NCBI GenBank assembly: GCA_963930185.1
Contig: CAWVLT010000056.1
Coordinates: 62,001-126,000 of the forward strand
Length of the DNA: 64,000 nt
Reading direction: 5' to 3'
DNA from: JAGZEG01 sp963930185
GTDB lineage: Bacteria > Actinomycetota > Coriobacteriia > Coriobacteriales > UMGS124
Shown piece by piece: positions 27,177-35,741 of the stretch (position 1 is its first letter; each line of letters begins with the position of its first letter). The notes beneath the pieces were generated by a model, which worked only from the letters and a program-made list of their open reading frames with translations, was not told the origin of the DNA and did not search any database. Both the position numbers and the translations under genes were made by a program.

Positions 27177-30100
27177 ATGCCAATCTCGCAGCGCCTGCGC
27201 GAGGCGGCCGCGCTTGACAGCACTTACAGCAAGGCGATCGCGCTCGCGACGGGCGGCGGGGTTCTCACGTGCGACGACGAGCCCGGCAAGATCAACGGCG
27301 TGATGCACGTCTCCGGATCGGTGAAGGCCTCGCACGGCAGCCCCTACCGGGCGTCGGTGTCGCTCGACCTGGCCGAGCAGGACGTGATCGACTGCAGCTG
27401 CACGTGCCCGGCAAGCTACAACTACCCAGGTCCCTGCAAGCATGCCGTCGCGCTGGCGCTGTACTACCTGGATGCCGCCGGCATCGAGGCACTGCCCTAC
27501 ACGGGGCGCGGCCGCACCCCGACGGGCGGAACCAAGCCCGTCAAGCCCCGCAAGCCCGCCGCCAAGCCTACAAGCCCCCAGCTCGCCAAGCTCTTCTCCG
27601 CCATCACAAACGAGCGCGTCGACGCCGCAGCAGCGCTGAGGGCCACGCGCACGTCATGCGAGGCGCCCAGCGAGCCCGCCGAGCTGCTGGTAACCCTGAT
27701 GCCGTCGAACGACTACTACTCAGAAGGGGTCTGGCTGCTCAAGCTCAGGGTCCGCCGGGGCAAGGCAAGCTACGTTGTCAAGAACATGGGCGAGCTGGTG
27801 CACGCCTGGGAGACGCACGACGAGATCCTCTACGGCAAGAACCTCTCCCTCGTCCATCGCCCGGAGGCGTTCACCGAGCGCTCGCGGGCGATCATGGGCC
27901 TAGTGTCGCGCGTCGTGCACAGCCAGCAGGCCCTATTCGCCTCCCGCTACGGGTACTGGAGCGTCGGCAGCGGAACCGGCATCAAGGACCTTCCGATCGC
28001 CGAGGCCGACGTCGTGGAGCTGTTCGACATCCTGCAGGGGTCCTCGTTCACCTTCGACCCGAACTACAGCCTGCTCTACCTACCCGCGTGCTCGCCCAGA
28101 GTCATCAGCGGCGACCCGCTGGTCCGCGCAACCATACGCACCGCGCGCGACGGGGGCTATGACCTCGAGCTTCCGCGCAGGATGCTCTGCTTCGCCTCGG
28201 AGTGCGCCCTGTATCTCGTCGACACCGAGTGCGCATGGCGCTGCAGCCCCGAGTTCGCCACGCAGGCCTCCACGCTATTCCGGGAGCTGCTGCCGGCAAA
28301 CGCGCCCGTCCACATCGCACCCGGCGACGCCGCGATCTTCTGCCGCACGGTGCTGCCCCAGCTGGACGCCGCGACCGCGCTTGACGCGCCCCAACAGCTC
28401 AGGGACCTCGTCCCGCCCACGCCCGAGTTCCGCTTCAGGATAGGCCTTGAGGACGGACGGGTGTTCTGCGACCCCACCGTAAGCTACGGCGACACGACCA
28501 TGAGCATCTACGCCCCGCCGGCACCCGGCCAACCTTCGCGCGACGTCGCAGCCGAGTTCCAGACGCAGGACGTGGTGGAGGCATACTTTCCCGGCCTGGG
28601 GGCGGCGGGCGACGGCATGCGGCCAGACTTTGACGAGAGCGACGACGAGCTGCTCTACCTGCTGCTCACCGAGGGCCTGCGCGAGCTCTCCGAGCTGGGC
28701 GAGGTGCTGCTCAGCGAGCGACTGCGCGCCATAGAGGTGCGCGAGAGCCCGCAGGTCAAGGTGAAGGCGACCATGGCCAGCGGCCTGCTCGACCTGGAGG
28801 TCGGCGCGAGCGGCCTCTCCCCCGCCGACCTGGCCGCCTACCTTGCCTCCTACAAGCGCAAGCAGAAGTACCTGCGCCTGAGCAACGGCGACATCCTCAG
28901 GCTTGACGGCAGCGTGCGTGCCCTCAACGACCTGGCCGAGGGCCTGGGCGTGGAGCCGCAGGAGCTGGCGAGCGGCGTGAGCGGGTTGCCGTCCAACCGC
29001 GCGCTGTTCGTGGACGCCCTGCTCAAGAAGGCCGACCGGGTGCGTCTGGAGCGCAACGCGGGCTTTCGCTCCCTAGTCCGCGAGTTCGACACGTTCTCCG
29101 ACGCGGACTTCGAGGTGCCTGCCACCCTGGCCGACGTGCTGCGCCCCTATCAGGTGGACGGCTTTCGCTGGCTGGAGACGCTGGAGCGCTTCGGCTTCGG
29201 CGGCATCCTGGCCGATGACATGGGCCTGGGCAAGACCTTGCAGGTGATCGCCCACGTCCTGGCGCGCAGGGAGGAGGCGGGCGACGGGCCCACGCTCGTG
29301 GTGTGCCCTGCGTCACTCGTCTACAACTGGATGGCAGAGCTGGAGCGCTTCGCCCCGCAGCTGCGCGCGGCGGCGGTGATCGGCACCAAGGCGCAGCGAC
29401 GCATGATCATTGCGGGCGCCTTCGCGCCACGCAGCGCATCCGGGGCGGGCGGCACGCCCGAGGCAGGCACCGTTGACTGCCCCGACGTGCTCGTGACCTC
29501 TTACGATCTGATGAAGCGCGACGTGGAGGAATATGCCGCCGAGGGGCACCTGTTCGCTCGCGTGATCCTCGACGAGGCGCAGTACATCAAGAACCCCACC
29601 ACCCAGGCGGCCAAGTGCGCCAAGTGCCTGCCCGCGCGCGTGCGCTTCGCCCTGACCGGCACGCCCATCGAGAGCCGTCTCACGGAGCTGTGGAGCATCT
29701 TCGACTTCCTGATGCCCGGCGTGCTGGGCGGCCGCGATGCGTTCGCGCAGAACTTCGAGGGCCCGGTGGAGAACAACGAGGCGGGCGCCGCATGGAAGCT
29801 GCAGTGCATGGTGTCGCCCTTCATCCTGCGCAGGCTCAAGGAGAACGTGCTGGCCGACTTGCCCGACAAGAACGAGAGCGTGGTGTACGCCCAGCTCGAC
29901 GGCGAGCAGGAGAAACTCTACAAGGCGTGCCAGGACCGTCTCGCCCTGCAGATCGCCCACGAGCTGCCCGACGAGTTCAAGAAGAAGAAGCTCCAGGTGC
30001 TGGCCGAGCTCACCAAGCTGCGCCAGCTCTGCTGCGACCCCCGCCTGTACTTCGAGGACTACAAGGGAGGCAGCGCCAAGCTCGACACCTGCCTGGAGCT

Positions 30101-30596
30101 GGTGCGCAGCGCCCTCGACGCCGGCCATCGCATCCTTGTGTTCTCGCAGTTCACCAGCATGCTCGACCTCATCTCCGATCGGCTGCGCTCCGAGAAGATC
30201 GATCACCTCGTGCTCACTGGCTCCACGAGCAAGGAGCAGCGCGCACATCTGGTGGAGCGGTTCCAGGCCGGCGAGGCGCCGGTGTTCCTCATCTCGCTCA
30301 AGGCCGGCGGCGTGGGCCTGAACCTCACGGCGGCCGACGTGGTGATCCACTACGACCCTTGGTGGAACACCGCCGCGCAGGACCAGGCCACCGACCGAGC
30401 GCATCGCATCGGCCAGACGCGTAGCGTGAGCGTGTTCAAGCTCGTGGCCAAGGGCACCATCGAGGAGAGCATCGTCCAGATGCAGGAGCGCAAACGCGAC
30501 CTCGCCGAGAGCGTGCTGGGCGGCGAGGGCATGGCGAGCACCTCGCTCACCCGCGACGACGTGCTCACGCTACTGGGGGCGGGGACGGACGCATAG
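27177..30596 (+). CDS. SWI2/SNF2-family helicase with N-terminal SWIM zinc finger
   Basis: The 1139-residue protein starts with a SWIM domain (Cys75, Cys77, then Cys87-Lys-His89). A roughly 450-residue intermediate region follows, then the SNF2 ATPase. Walker A is DDMGLGKT at 680-687, the DEAQ box lies near 799, and LTGTPIESRLTELWSIFD is motif III. The C-terminal helicase domain contains SLKAGGVGLNLTAADVV and the DRAHRIGQT motif VI. It is a double-stranded DNA translocase likely acting on DNA-protein complexes; bacterial members of this type are poorly characterised. Transcribed alone. Only weak ribosome-binding sequence precedes the ATG. Confidence 0.93.
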   Translation: MPISQRLREAAALDSTYSKAIALATGGGVLTCDDEPGKINGVMHVSGSVKASHGSPYRASVSLDLAEQDVIDCSCTCPASYNYPGPCKHAVALALYYLDAAGIEALPYTGRGRTPTGGTKPVKPRKPAAKPTSPQLAKLFSAITNERVDAAAALRATRTSCEAPSEPAELLVTLMPSNDYYSEGVWLLKLRVRRGKASYVVKNMGELVHAWETHDEILYGKNLSLVHRPEAFTERSRAIMGLVSRVVHSQQALFASRYGYWSVGSGTGIKDLPIAEADVVELFDILQGSSFTFDPNYSLLYLPACSPRVISGDPLVRATIRTARDGGYDLELPRRMLCFASECALYLVDTECAWRCSPEFATQASTLFRELLPANAPVHIAPGDAAIFCRTVLPQLDAATALDAPQQLRDLVPPTPEFRFRIGLEDGRVFCDPTVSYGDTTMSIYAPPAPGQPSRDVAAEFQTQDVVEAYFPGLGAAGDGMRPDFDESDDELLYLLLTEGLRELSELGEVLLSERLRAIEVRESPQVKVKATMASGLLDLEVGASGLSPADLAAYLASYKRKQKYLRLSNGDILRLDGSVRALNDLAEGLGVEPQELASGVSGLPSNRALFVDALLKKADRVRLERNAGFRSLVREFDTFSDADFEVPATLADVLRPYQVDGFRWLETLERFGFGGILADDMGLGKTLQVIAHVLARREEAGDGPTLVVCPASLVYNWMAELERFAPQLRAAAVIGTKAQRRMIIAGAFAPRSASGAGGTPEAGTVDCPDVLVTSYDLMKRDVEEYAAEGHLFARVILDEAQYIKNPTTQAAKCAKCLPARVRFALTGTPIESRLTELWSIFDFLMPGVLGGRDAFAQNFEGPVENNEAGAAWKLQCMVSPFILRRLKENVLADLPDKNESVVYAQLDGEQEKLYKACQDRLALQIAHELPDEFKKKKLQVLAELTKLRQLCCDPRLYFEDYKGGSAKLDTCLELVRSALDAGHRILVFSQFTSMLDLISDRLRSEKIDHLVLTGSTSKEQRAHLVERFQAGEAPVFLISLKAGGVGLNLTAADVVIHYDPWWNTAAQDQATDRAHRIGQTRSVSVFKLVAKGTIEESIVQMQERKRDLAESVLGGEGMASTSLTRDDVLTLLGAGTDA

Positions 30597-30678
30597 CCGC
30601 TCGCAAGCGGCGACACCAAACGGCCGAGCAGCTTGGCAAGCATGGCCGATCCCGCATCACCCTGGACAAGAGCAGCTT

Positions 30679-30738
30679 GCATCGACATGCTCGACATGCT
30701 CGACGCGCTCGACAGTCTTCTTGTCGAGTACTCGACAA
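30679..30738. repeat. Tandem 9-bp repeats and TTGTCGAGTACTCGACAA palindrome
   Basis: Four 9-base units ending in CGACA/CGACG (30679-30714) run into a perfect 18-base palindrome at 30721-30738. CTCGACA at 30708-30714 also pairs with TGTCGAG at 30722-30728. The array lies 80 bases after the helicase gene. It might be a protein-binding site or part of a small unrecognised frame. Confidence 0.5.
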
Positions 30739-30826
30739 ATCTGTTGACGAGTCGCATCGAGTCGCCAATGCGACCCTCCCAGATTCGCCTACGAGCAAAC
30801 GTCGCCCGATGGGGCGCTCAGCGTGG

Positions 30827-31516
30827 CTAACCACGAAACGCAAGCATCACCTCGCGCGGGTCACCGCATGGGACGCGCGGCGCGACATCGAGGGGGCCAC
30901 CACCCGGGTCATCGATCCCCGTGCAGAACAAGTCGCGGCAGTCTATCTGACCGGCAGGCTCCAGCCACGGGGTGCGTGCTAAAACGTCTCGGTATTCGTC
31001 ATCGGGGTAGTAGACGAACAGCAGAATCTCGCGCGGGACGACGTCGAGCGAGCGGTGGATCTGGCCGAGCGCCCGCTCGAACACCGCGGCCGAGAACGGG
31101 TTGAAGAAGTAGAACCTGTCCGCCTGCGCCGGCGGCTCGTACCGGGCGGCGTCGGCGAGTTCGAACGTCACGCGACCAGCAGCATACGGACCCTGCAGGA
31201 ACCGCGCCGTCCCCGCATTGCGCAGCGCGGCCTCATGGAGCTGAGGGTCACGCTCCACGCCGATCGAGCGACATCGCGCCTGATACGCAAGATAGAGCCC
31301 CACGCGCCCCTTGCCGCAGCCATAGTCCACGAGCACGTTGCGCTTGCCCACCAGGCCGCTGTTCGCCAGCCGCTCGAGCACCGCATAGGGCGTGGGCTCA
31401 TAGGGGTTGTTGTCCTGGTCGGCATGCGACTCGTCGCGCCCGGTGGTGCGGATGCCCAGCAGGGCGTCCATCCGCAGCTCGGAGGCGTCAGTCACGTCGT
31501 CTCTCAGTGCCCTCAC
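30827..31516 (-). CDS. Class I SAM-dependent methyltransferase-like protein
   Basis: The 229-residue protein has the SAM-binding motif I VLVDYGCGKGRVGLYLA, an acidic motif II in SIGVERDPQ, and ELADAARYEPP as the next strand. Instead of a DPPY-type motif it shows FYFFNPFSAAVF. Small proteins of this form occur as SAM-dependent methyltransferases of unknown substrate. The GTG at 31516 follows GAGGG; an ATG at 31531 lacks a site. It lies five bases after the McrB-N-like gene and is almost certainly cotranscribed with it. Confidence 0.75.
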   Translation of the reverse strand: MRALRDDVTDASELRMDALLGIRTTGRDESHADQDNNPYEPTPYAVLERLANSGLVGKRNVLVDYGCGKGRVGLYLAYQARCRSIGVERDPQLHEAALRNAGTARFLQGPYAAGRVTFELADAARYEPPAQADRFYFFNPFSAAVFERALGQIHRSLDVVPREILLFVYYPDDEYRDVLARTPWLEPAGQIDCRDLFCTGIDDPGGGPLDVAPRVPCGDPREVMLAFRG

Positions 31517-31520
31517 GCCA

Positions 31521-33065
31521 TTATCCCTCATCCGGTGTTTCCCGAGCCACCTGGGCCCGTTGGGTCTTCTCCAGCTCGCACGCAAACCGGGCGATGTCAT
31601 CCACCAGGACGTGCGTCCTGGCGACAGGCGCATCGACCTCGACATCCCGCCAGCCGAAATTCGCCAGCGCCCCATCAGCACGCGTCAGCAGATCAGCCTG
31701 GAGCTCTTTGCGCTCGACCAGCCGCTCGCAGATCGCGTCGCACAGGGTGAAGTACTGGGTCACGCACTCGGGCTTTGCCAGACGATACGAGCAGCCGTAA
31801 CCGCACATCTTGTCCAGCACACGGAGCTTAGAGGGAGAGAACAGGTGGCACGTGTCGGGGTGGCGCAGGAATAGGTAGGTGCAGCACGCAAGGTAGTTGC
31901 CGTGAGAGGAGCGGCGCGGCATGGCGCTCACGATGTCGCCCCGATGCCGCTCAAACATGGCGGACATCGTGCGTTCGAAGCGCACGATGCGCTCCTCAAC
32001 CGGCCGCTGCTGACCAAAGAACTCGCAGAAGGCCTGCCTCGTGAGCTCGGGCTCCTTGCGCGCGAAGACCATGGCCTCCTTGTGGGGGTTATAGAAGTAG
32101 CCCGTGCAGAGTAGCCCGTCATGGCTCGCAAGCGCGCGCTCGAGCATGGCCGCAAAGTCGTCCGCGCCCTCGTCCCAGTTCTGCTGGAAGCAGCAGACCG
32201 CCTGCCACACGTTTGGATGGCGGCTGTCCAACGCCTCGGCAGAGAGCTGCTCGGCATATGCATCGAGGAGCCGGTCGGTCAGCTCCGGGTCGAGAGACGG
32301 GACGCAGGGCAAAGCTTGCCCCGGCTCAGGGGCGTGAGGTCGTGCTGGGGCAGGGCCGTCGCACTCAGAGGTCGTCCCCGTGCCGGCCCCGACGTGATCC
32401 ACGCGCTCGGCGCGCGTTTCGTGTGCACCTCGCAGGACGCTCACGCAATCGGTGCCGTGGGCGGCGGGCTCGTCATCAGAAGCTGCCAGTGAGGCCAGGG
32501 GCAAGAAGACGCGCGGGAAGATCCATGCCAGCGCGACGGGAAGCCGCCTGAAACCGGCGGTCCGCACTGAGCCGACGCGATCGTAGGCAGCGGCGAGGGC
32601 GTCCTCCGCCTGCGTCAGGCGCACCTCGCTCCCCCGGCCTTCCTGCGCCTCTACGGCAACCCGAGCATACTCAAGCGCGACTTCGAACAGATCCCACAGC
32701 GCCTCGATCTCGCGGTGCTCGTTTCGCCTGTTGTGAGAGAAGAAGCGCACCTGGTAATCCTCGACCGTCGGGTATCCCTCGAAGCTCGCCGGCACTGCCG
32801 CCTCGACCCCAAGCGCGTCGCAGACGAGAGAGACCAGGCGCTCGCGGCGCTCGTCGGGCATGGGACGCGAGAAGCTCGCGAAGAACGTGAAAGGGCAGAT
32901 GTCGTCAAGCTCCTCGCCCATCTCCATGATGGGAAACTGGATGCAGCTCTCCTCCAGGGCGTACGCGAGGTGGTCGATGAGGCCCCTCCTGTCACCGCGA
33001 TATGCACGCACCGCCTGGGCAATCGCCTCGTTTGTGGCCTCCCAGCCAGACATCCTCTCGCTCAT
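31521..33065 (-). CDS. Protein resembling the N-terminal (non-ATPase) half of McrB-like AAA proteins
   Basis: The 514-residue protein has no Walker A or other catalytic motif. Residues 58-67 PFTFFASFSR, then PASFEGYPTV and RFFSHNRR, match from memory the N-terminal region of some McrB-like AAA+ proteins (pattern PFTFFxxFNRG, then FxGIPVxNNxxSWFF). The middle VWQAVCCFQQNWDEGADDF and the late TYLFLRHPDTCHLF stretch match the continuation of the same region. The AAA domain that normally follows is missing; the gene ends and a methyltransferase starts. Residues about 215-265 form a low-complexity insertion. Start at 33065 has GGGGGAG nine bases upstream. The homology is recalled, not searched. 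Confidence 0.6.
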   Translation of the reverse strand: MSERMSGWEATNEAIAQAVRAYRGDRRGLIDHLAYALEESCIQFPIMEMGEELDDICPFTFFASFSRPMPDERRERLVSLVCDALGVEAAVPASFEGYPTVEDYQVRFFSHNRRNEHREIEALWDLFEVALEYARVAVEAQEGRGSEVRLTQAEDALAAAYDRVGSVRTAGFRRLPVALAWIFPRVFLPLASLAASDDEPAAHGTDCVSVLRGAHETRAERVDHVGAGTGTTSECDGPAPARPHAPEPGQALPCVPSLDPELTDRLLDAYAEQLSAEALDSRHPNVWQAVCCFQQNWDEGADDFAAMLERALASHDGLLCTGYFYNPHKEAMVFARKEPELTRQAFCEFFGQQRPVEERIVRFERTMSAMFERHRGDIVSAMPRRSSHGNYLACCTYLFLRHPDTCHLFSPSKLRVLDKMCGYGCSYRLAKPECVTQYFTLCDAICERLVERKELQADLLTRADGALANFGWRDVEVDAPVARTHVLVDDIARFACELEKTQRAQVARETPDEG

Positions 33066-33127
33066 ATGCAACATCTCCCCCTTTGATGCACCACCATTGG
33101 CCCGCTGGCCGCCGGCGTCGACCCCGC

Positions 33128-33170
33128 TGCGCAAGATTGCGACGCTCGCGCTAAAAAAGTCCGACTTAGC
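33128..33170 (-). repeat. Composite intergenic repeat, copy C
   Basis: Read on the minus strand: GCTAAGTCG, then TTTTTTAGC ending at 33150, then 17 bases, then GCGCA at 33132-33128. Spacing is identical to copies A and B. Confidence 0.6.
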
Positions 33171-33310
33171 ACGACTCTTCAGAGGACCCAGAAGCTCAAT
33201 CTCGCTCGCGTCGAAACACGGCGTTACATACGTGCAGGTAAATGGACGTGAAGCCACTTAGCTGCAAGATGTCTAGACCTGGCCCGTCGCAATCGTCTCC
33301 CAAAAGTCAT

Positions 33311-33353
33311 GCTAACTCGACATTTTTTAGCAGATTCCGCCCGCTCACGCGCA
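33311..33353 (+). repeat. Composite intergenic repeat, copy B
   Basis: GCTAACTCG, then TTTTTTAGC ending at 33331, then 17 bases, then GCGCA at 33349-33353. Beyond this it also shares GGCCGGCC with copy A at the same offset. Confidence 0.6.
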
Positions 33354-33422
33354 TCGGCCGGCCAAACGACAGCACAACCGCAGATTCGATCAAACAAGAT
33401 CCGCTCGGACAACAATACGGAA

Positions 33423-33460
33423 ACGCGCGGGGCAACCCCATGCCTGGCCGCCCCGCGCGT
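33423..33460 (-). terminator. Hairpin terminator of the 33532 reductase
   Basis: Perfect 11-base arms ACGCGCGGGGC/GCCCCGCGCGT at 33423-33433 and 33450-33460 lie 72 bases after the stop. The minus-strand tail TTTCCGTATTG is only modestly T-rich. Confidence 0.6.
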
Positions 33461-33531
33461 CTAACGATCAGATCCCACTCCGCCTTGCCGAGAGCTCAAA
33501 GCGCTCGGTTAGGCCTTACCAGCTCACTGGA

Positions 33532-35355
33532 CTAGATCTCGATGCTCGGGATCTCCTCGTGAGCGTCGCCGCCGGCAGCGTTGATGCCGGCCATGCGGCC
33601 GAAGGTCACGCAGCGGCCGTGGCCGATGCCCGCGACGAAGGTGGGGTAGTCGCCTGCGCCGAAGAAGTCACCGGCGGCCGAGCCGCAGACGTACAGGCCC
33701 TCGATGGGCTGGTCGTCCTCGTCGAGCACGCGGCACTGGGTGTCGGTGCGCAGGCCACCACACATGGTGAGCAGGCAGGCCTGCAGGTGGCCGGCGTAGA
33801 ACGGCGGGTTCTTGACCGGGTAGAGGATCTCGGCGCGCTTGCCGTAGTCAACGTCGTTACCGTTGTCGCACATCTCGTTGTAGCGCTCGACGGTGGCGAC
33901 GAAGACCTCCGGGTCACAGCCGATCTGCTCGGCCAGCTCCTCGAGCGTGTCGGCCTTATACGTCAGACCCTGCTCGACCTCGCTCTCGAGCACTGCCTGC
34001 TGGGCCTCGAGGCTGTACTCGTAGCCGATGGCCTGGGTGAGCTGACCCCACTGCAGGCCGCCGCCGATGCCGGAGTCGACCTGGCGCTTGACCTCCTCGA
34101 GTCCGCCCGCGTCATAGATGGTGTAGGCCTGCTTGGTGGGCTGGAAGGCCTTGGTGATGCTCTTGGACTGGGTGTTGACGTCCTCGTTCTTGTAGCGACG
34201 GCCCTCGCCGTTGACGTGCAGGAAGCCGTAGCTCGCGGCGCCGAAGTCCAGGTGCGTGACCGACGCGTGGGGCTCGGACTTCTGCATGGCGCCGCCGATC
34301 CACATGGCCTGCTGGTGCAGCTCGCCCATGTTCACGTTCACGGGCAGGTAGCAGTACAGGTCGGTGGAGTAGTTCTGGAACGGCGCGTAGCACTGCACCA
34401 TTTCCTTGTTGGAGGAGTAGTCGCCCGAGGCGATGACCACGCTCGTGGCGTTGTACTGCTTGTAGGTGCCGTCGGGGAGCTGGACGATGGCGCCGGTGCA
34501 GGGGCCGTCGCCGTCGCGGAGCAGGCGCACGCAGGTCTCACTCCAGTTGAAGGTGACGCCCTTCTCCTTGACGACCTCATAGAGGCGCGGCATCAGAACG
34601 ATGTTGCCAAAGGTGTCGTCATCGCTGTAGAACGTGAAGTTGAACGTCTGGTCCTCGGTGCCCGTGAGGTAGAAGGCGTGGGTCACGGGATACTCGGTGT
34701 AGTCCGGGCCCTTGTAGTAGCCATCCCACACGTAGGTGGACAGGCCCTTGGGCTCGACGAGGGCCTCGAGCCAGTCGAAGCACGCGCCGCTCTTGCGCGA
34801 CCACTCCCAGAGCAGGTCCTCCTTGATGCGGCCCTGAGCCCACTGGACCCAGCGACGGATGGCCTGGCGATAGTCCGGCTCCTCCATGAGGCCCTGCTCG
34901 ACGAGCTCCTGCTGCTTGCGCGTGTGGAAGGCGGCGATATCCAGGCCACGGCCGCAGACGGTGTCAGTCTCGGTCTTCTCGATGAGGGTGACCTGAGCGC
35001 CCTCCTCGGCGGCGGCGATGGCGGCGCAGCAGCCGGCAAGGCCGGCGCCTATCACCAGGACGCCGGTGTCGACGGTCTCGGCGATCTGGTCGGCGGGAAT
35101 GTCCTCGGGGATGACGTCCCAGCTCCACGTGCCCTTGTCGGGCGTCATGGTCTTGGACTCCAGCGTGAGGATCTCATGCTGGCTGATCTCGCCTGCACCG
35201 GAATCGCTCTGCGCGCCGGAATACAGGTCGAGGATCTGGCCCTCGCCCTCCTCGGCGGCCGCGATGGTGGCCGCACCGGCAAGCGCCGCGCCGGCACCGG
35301 CGAGCGTCGAGCCCACGAGGAACTGGCGGCGGGAAACCGACTTCTTCTCTTCCAT
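33532..35355 (-). CDS. Tat-exported FAD-dependent reductase, fumarate reductase superfamily
   Basis: The 607-residue protein has a clear Tat signal SRRQFLVG at residues 8-15. A 65-residue spacer leads to the FAD motif VIGAGLAG at 101-108. The C-terminal half has the typical GGLRTDTQCRVLDEDD and IEGLYVCGSAAGDFFG segments of flavoprotein reductases. No FMN or haem domain is present. Start at 35355 follows GGGGAG. It is not adjacent to its own regulator; the LuxR genes at 37643 and 39350 are the nearest candidates. The upstream region carries GTACACC twice (35384 and 35400). Confidence 0.9.
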   Translation of the reverse strand: MEEKKSVSRRQFLVGSTLAGAGAALAGAATIAAAEEGEGQILDLYSGAQSDSGAGEISQHEILTLESKTMTPDKGTWSWDVIPEDIPADQIAETVDTGVLVIGAGLAGCCAAIAAAEEGAQVTLIEKTETDTVCGRGLDIAAFHTRKQQELVEQGLMEEPDYRQAIRRWVQWAQGRIKEDLLWEWSRKSGACFDWLEALVEPKGLSTYVWDGYYKGPDYTEYPVTHAFYLTGTEDQTFNFTFYSDDDTFGNIVLMPRLYEVVKEKGVTFNWSETCVRLLRDGDGPCTGAIVQLPDGTYKQYNATSVVIASGDYSSNKEMVQCYAPFQNYSTDLYCYLPVNVNMGELHQQAMWIGGAMQKSEPHASVTHLDFGAASYGFLHVNGEGRRYKNEDVNTQSKSITKAFQPTKQAYTIYDAGGLEEVKRQVDSGIGGGLQWGQLTQAIGYEYSLEAQQAVLESEVEQGLTYKADTLEELAEQIGCDPEVFVATVERYNEMCDNGNDVDYGKRAEILYPVKNPPFYAGHLQACLLTMCGGLRTDTQCRVLDEDDQPIEGLYVCGSAAGDFFGAGDYPTFVAGIGHGRCVTFGRMAGINAAGGDAHEEIPSIEI

Positions 35356-35631
35356 GGCAACTCCCCTTTTCATACGTATACCTGTACACCTACAAGCACG
35401 TACACCATCGCGCCTGTGCGTCGTCGCGTGCCGCCATGCGGCGTCTTGCTGTGACGCATCGGCGCGAACTGGCATAAACGTATCAGGCGCCACAAGGGCG
35501 CGTTAATGCCACCCGGGGGATTTGCGCCGCAGGTAGAAGAATCACCCTGCCTGGGGGAGAACAATCTGACGCTGAGGCTCGCCGCCCAACAACAAGTCAT
35601 GTACCACAAAACCGCATGCTAACAACAAACA
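35356..35631. promoter_or_regulatory. Upstream region of the 33532 reductase
   Basis: Direct repeat GTACACC at 35384-35390 and 35400-35406, 16 bases apart, lies within 50 bases of the start codon and could be a regulator site. No gene is supportable here. Confidence 0.3.
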
Positions 35632-35671
35632 GCCTCTGCCTCGAACCGAGATCGGCACTCAAGGCAGAGGC
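35632..35671 (-). terminator. Terminator of the 35742 reductase
   Basis: Perfect ten-base arms GCCTCTGCCT/AGGCAGAGGC at 35632-35641 and 35662-35671 are followed on the minus strand by the T-rich CTGTTTGTTGTTAG. It lies 70 bases after the stop. Confidence 0.75.
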
Positions 35672-35741
35672 CTCATAACCATTCGTCACTGTCCACGAAA
35701 AGAGTCGCGCGACAAGGCGGCTAGACCAGAATCATCCCGCA

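Larger units (their letters stand above)
33066..33531. other. Intergenic region with two oppositely oriented composite repeats
   Basis: This 466-base stretch has no supportable gene. It holds repeat copies B and C and the terminator of the next minus-strand reductase, each listed separately, plus the promoter of the McrB-N-like gene, which I could not locate precisely. Confidence 0.5.

Noticed and set aside
30633..30830. 65-codon plus-strand frame after the helicase
   Set aside because: No ribosome-binding site; the MLD repeats come from the 9-base DNA repeats, so it is not supported as a gene.
33559..35454. 631-codon plus-strand frame opposite the 33532 reductase
   Set aside because: Reductase motifs with Tat signal and ribosome-binding site are on the minus strand; the mirror frame has only Val/Ala/Gly-rich repeats.
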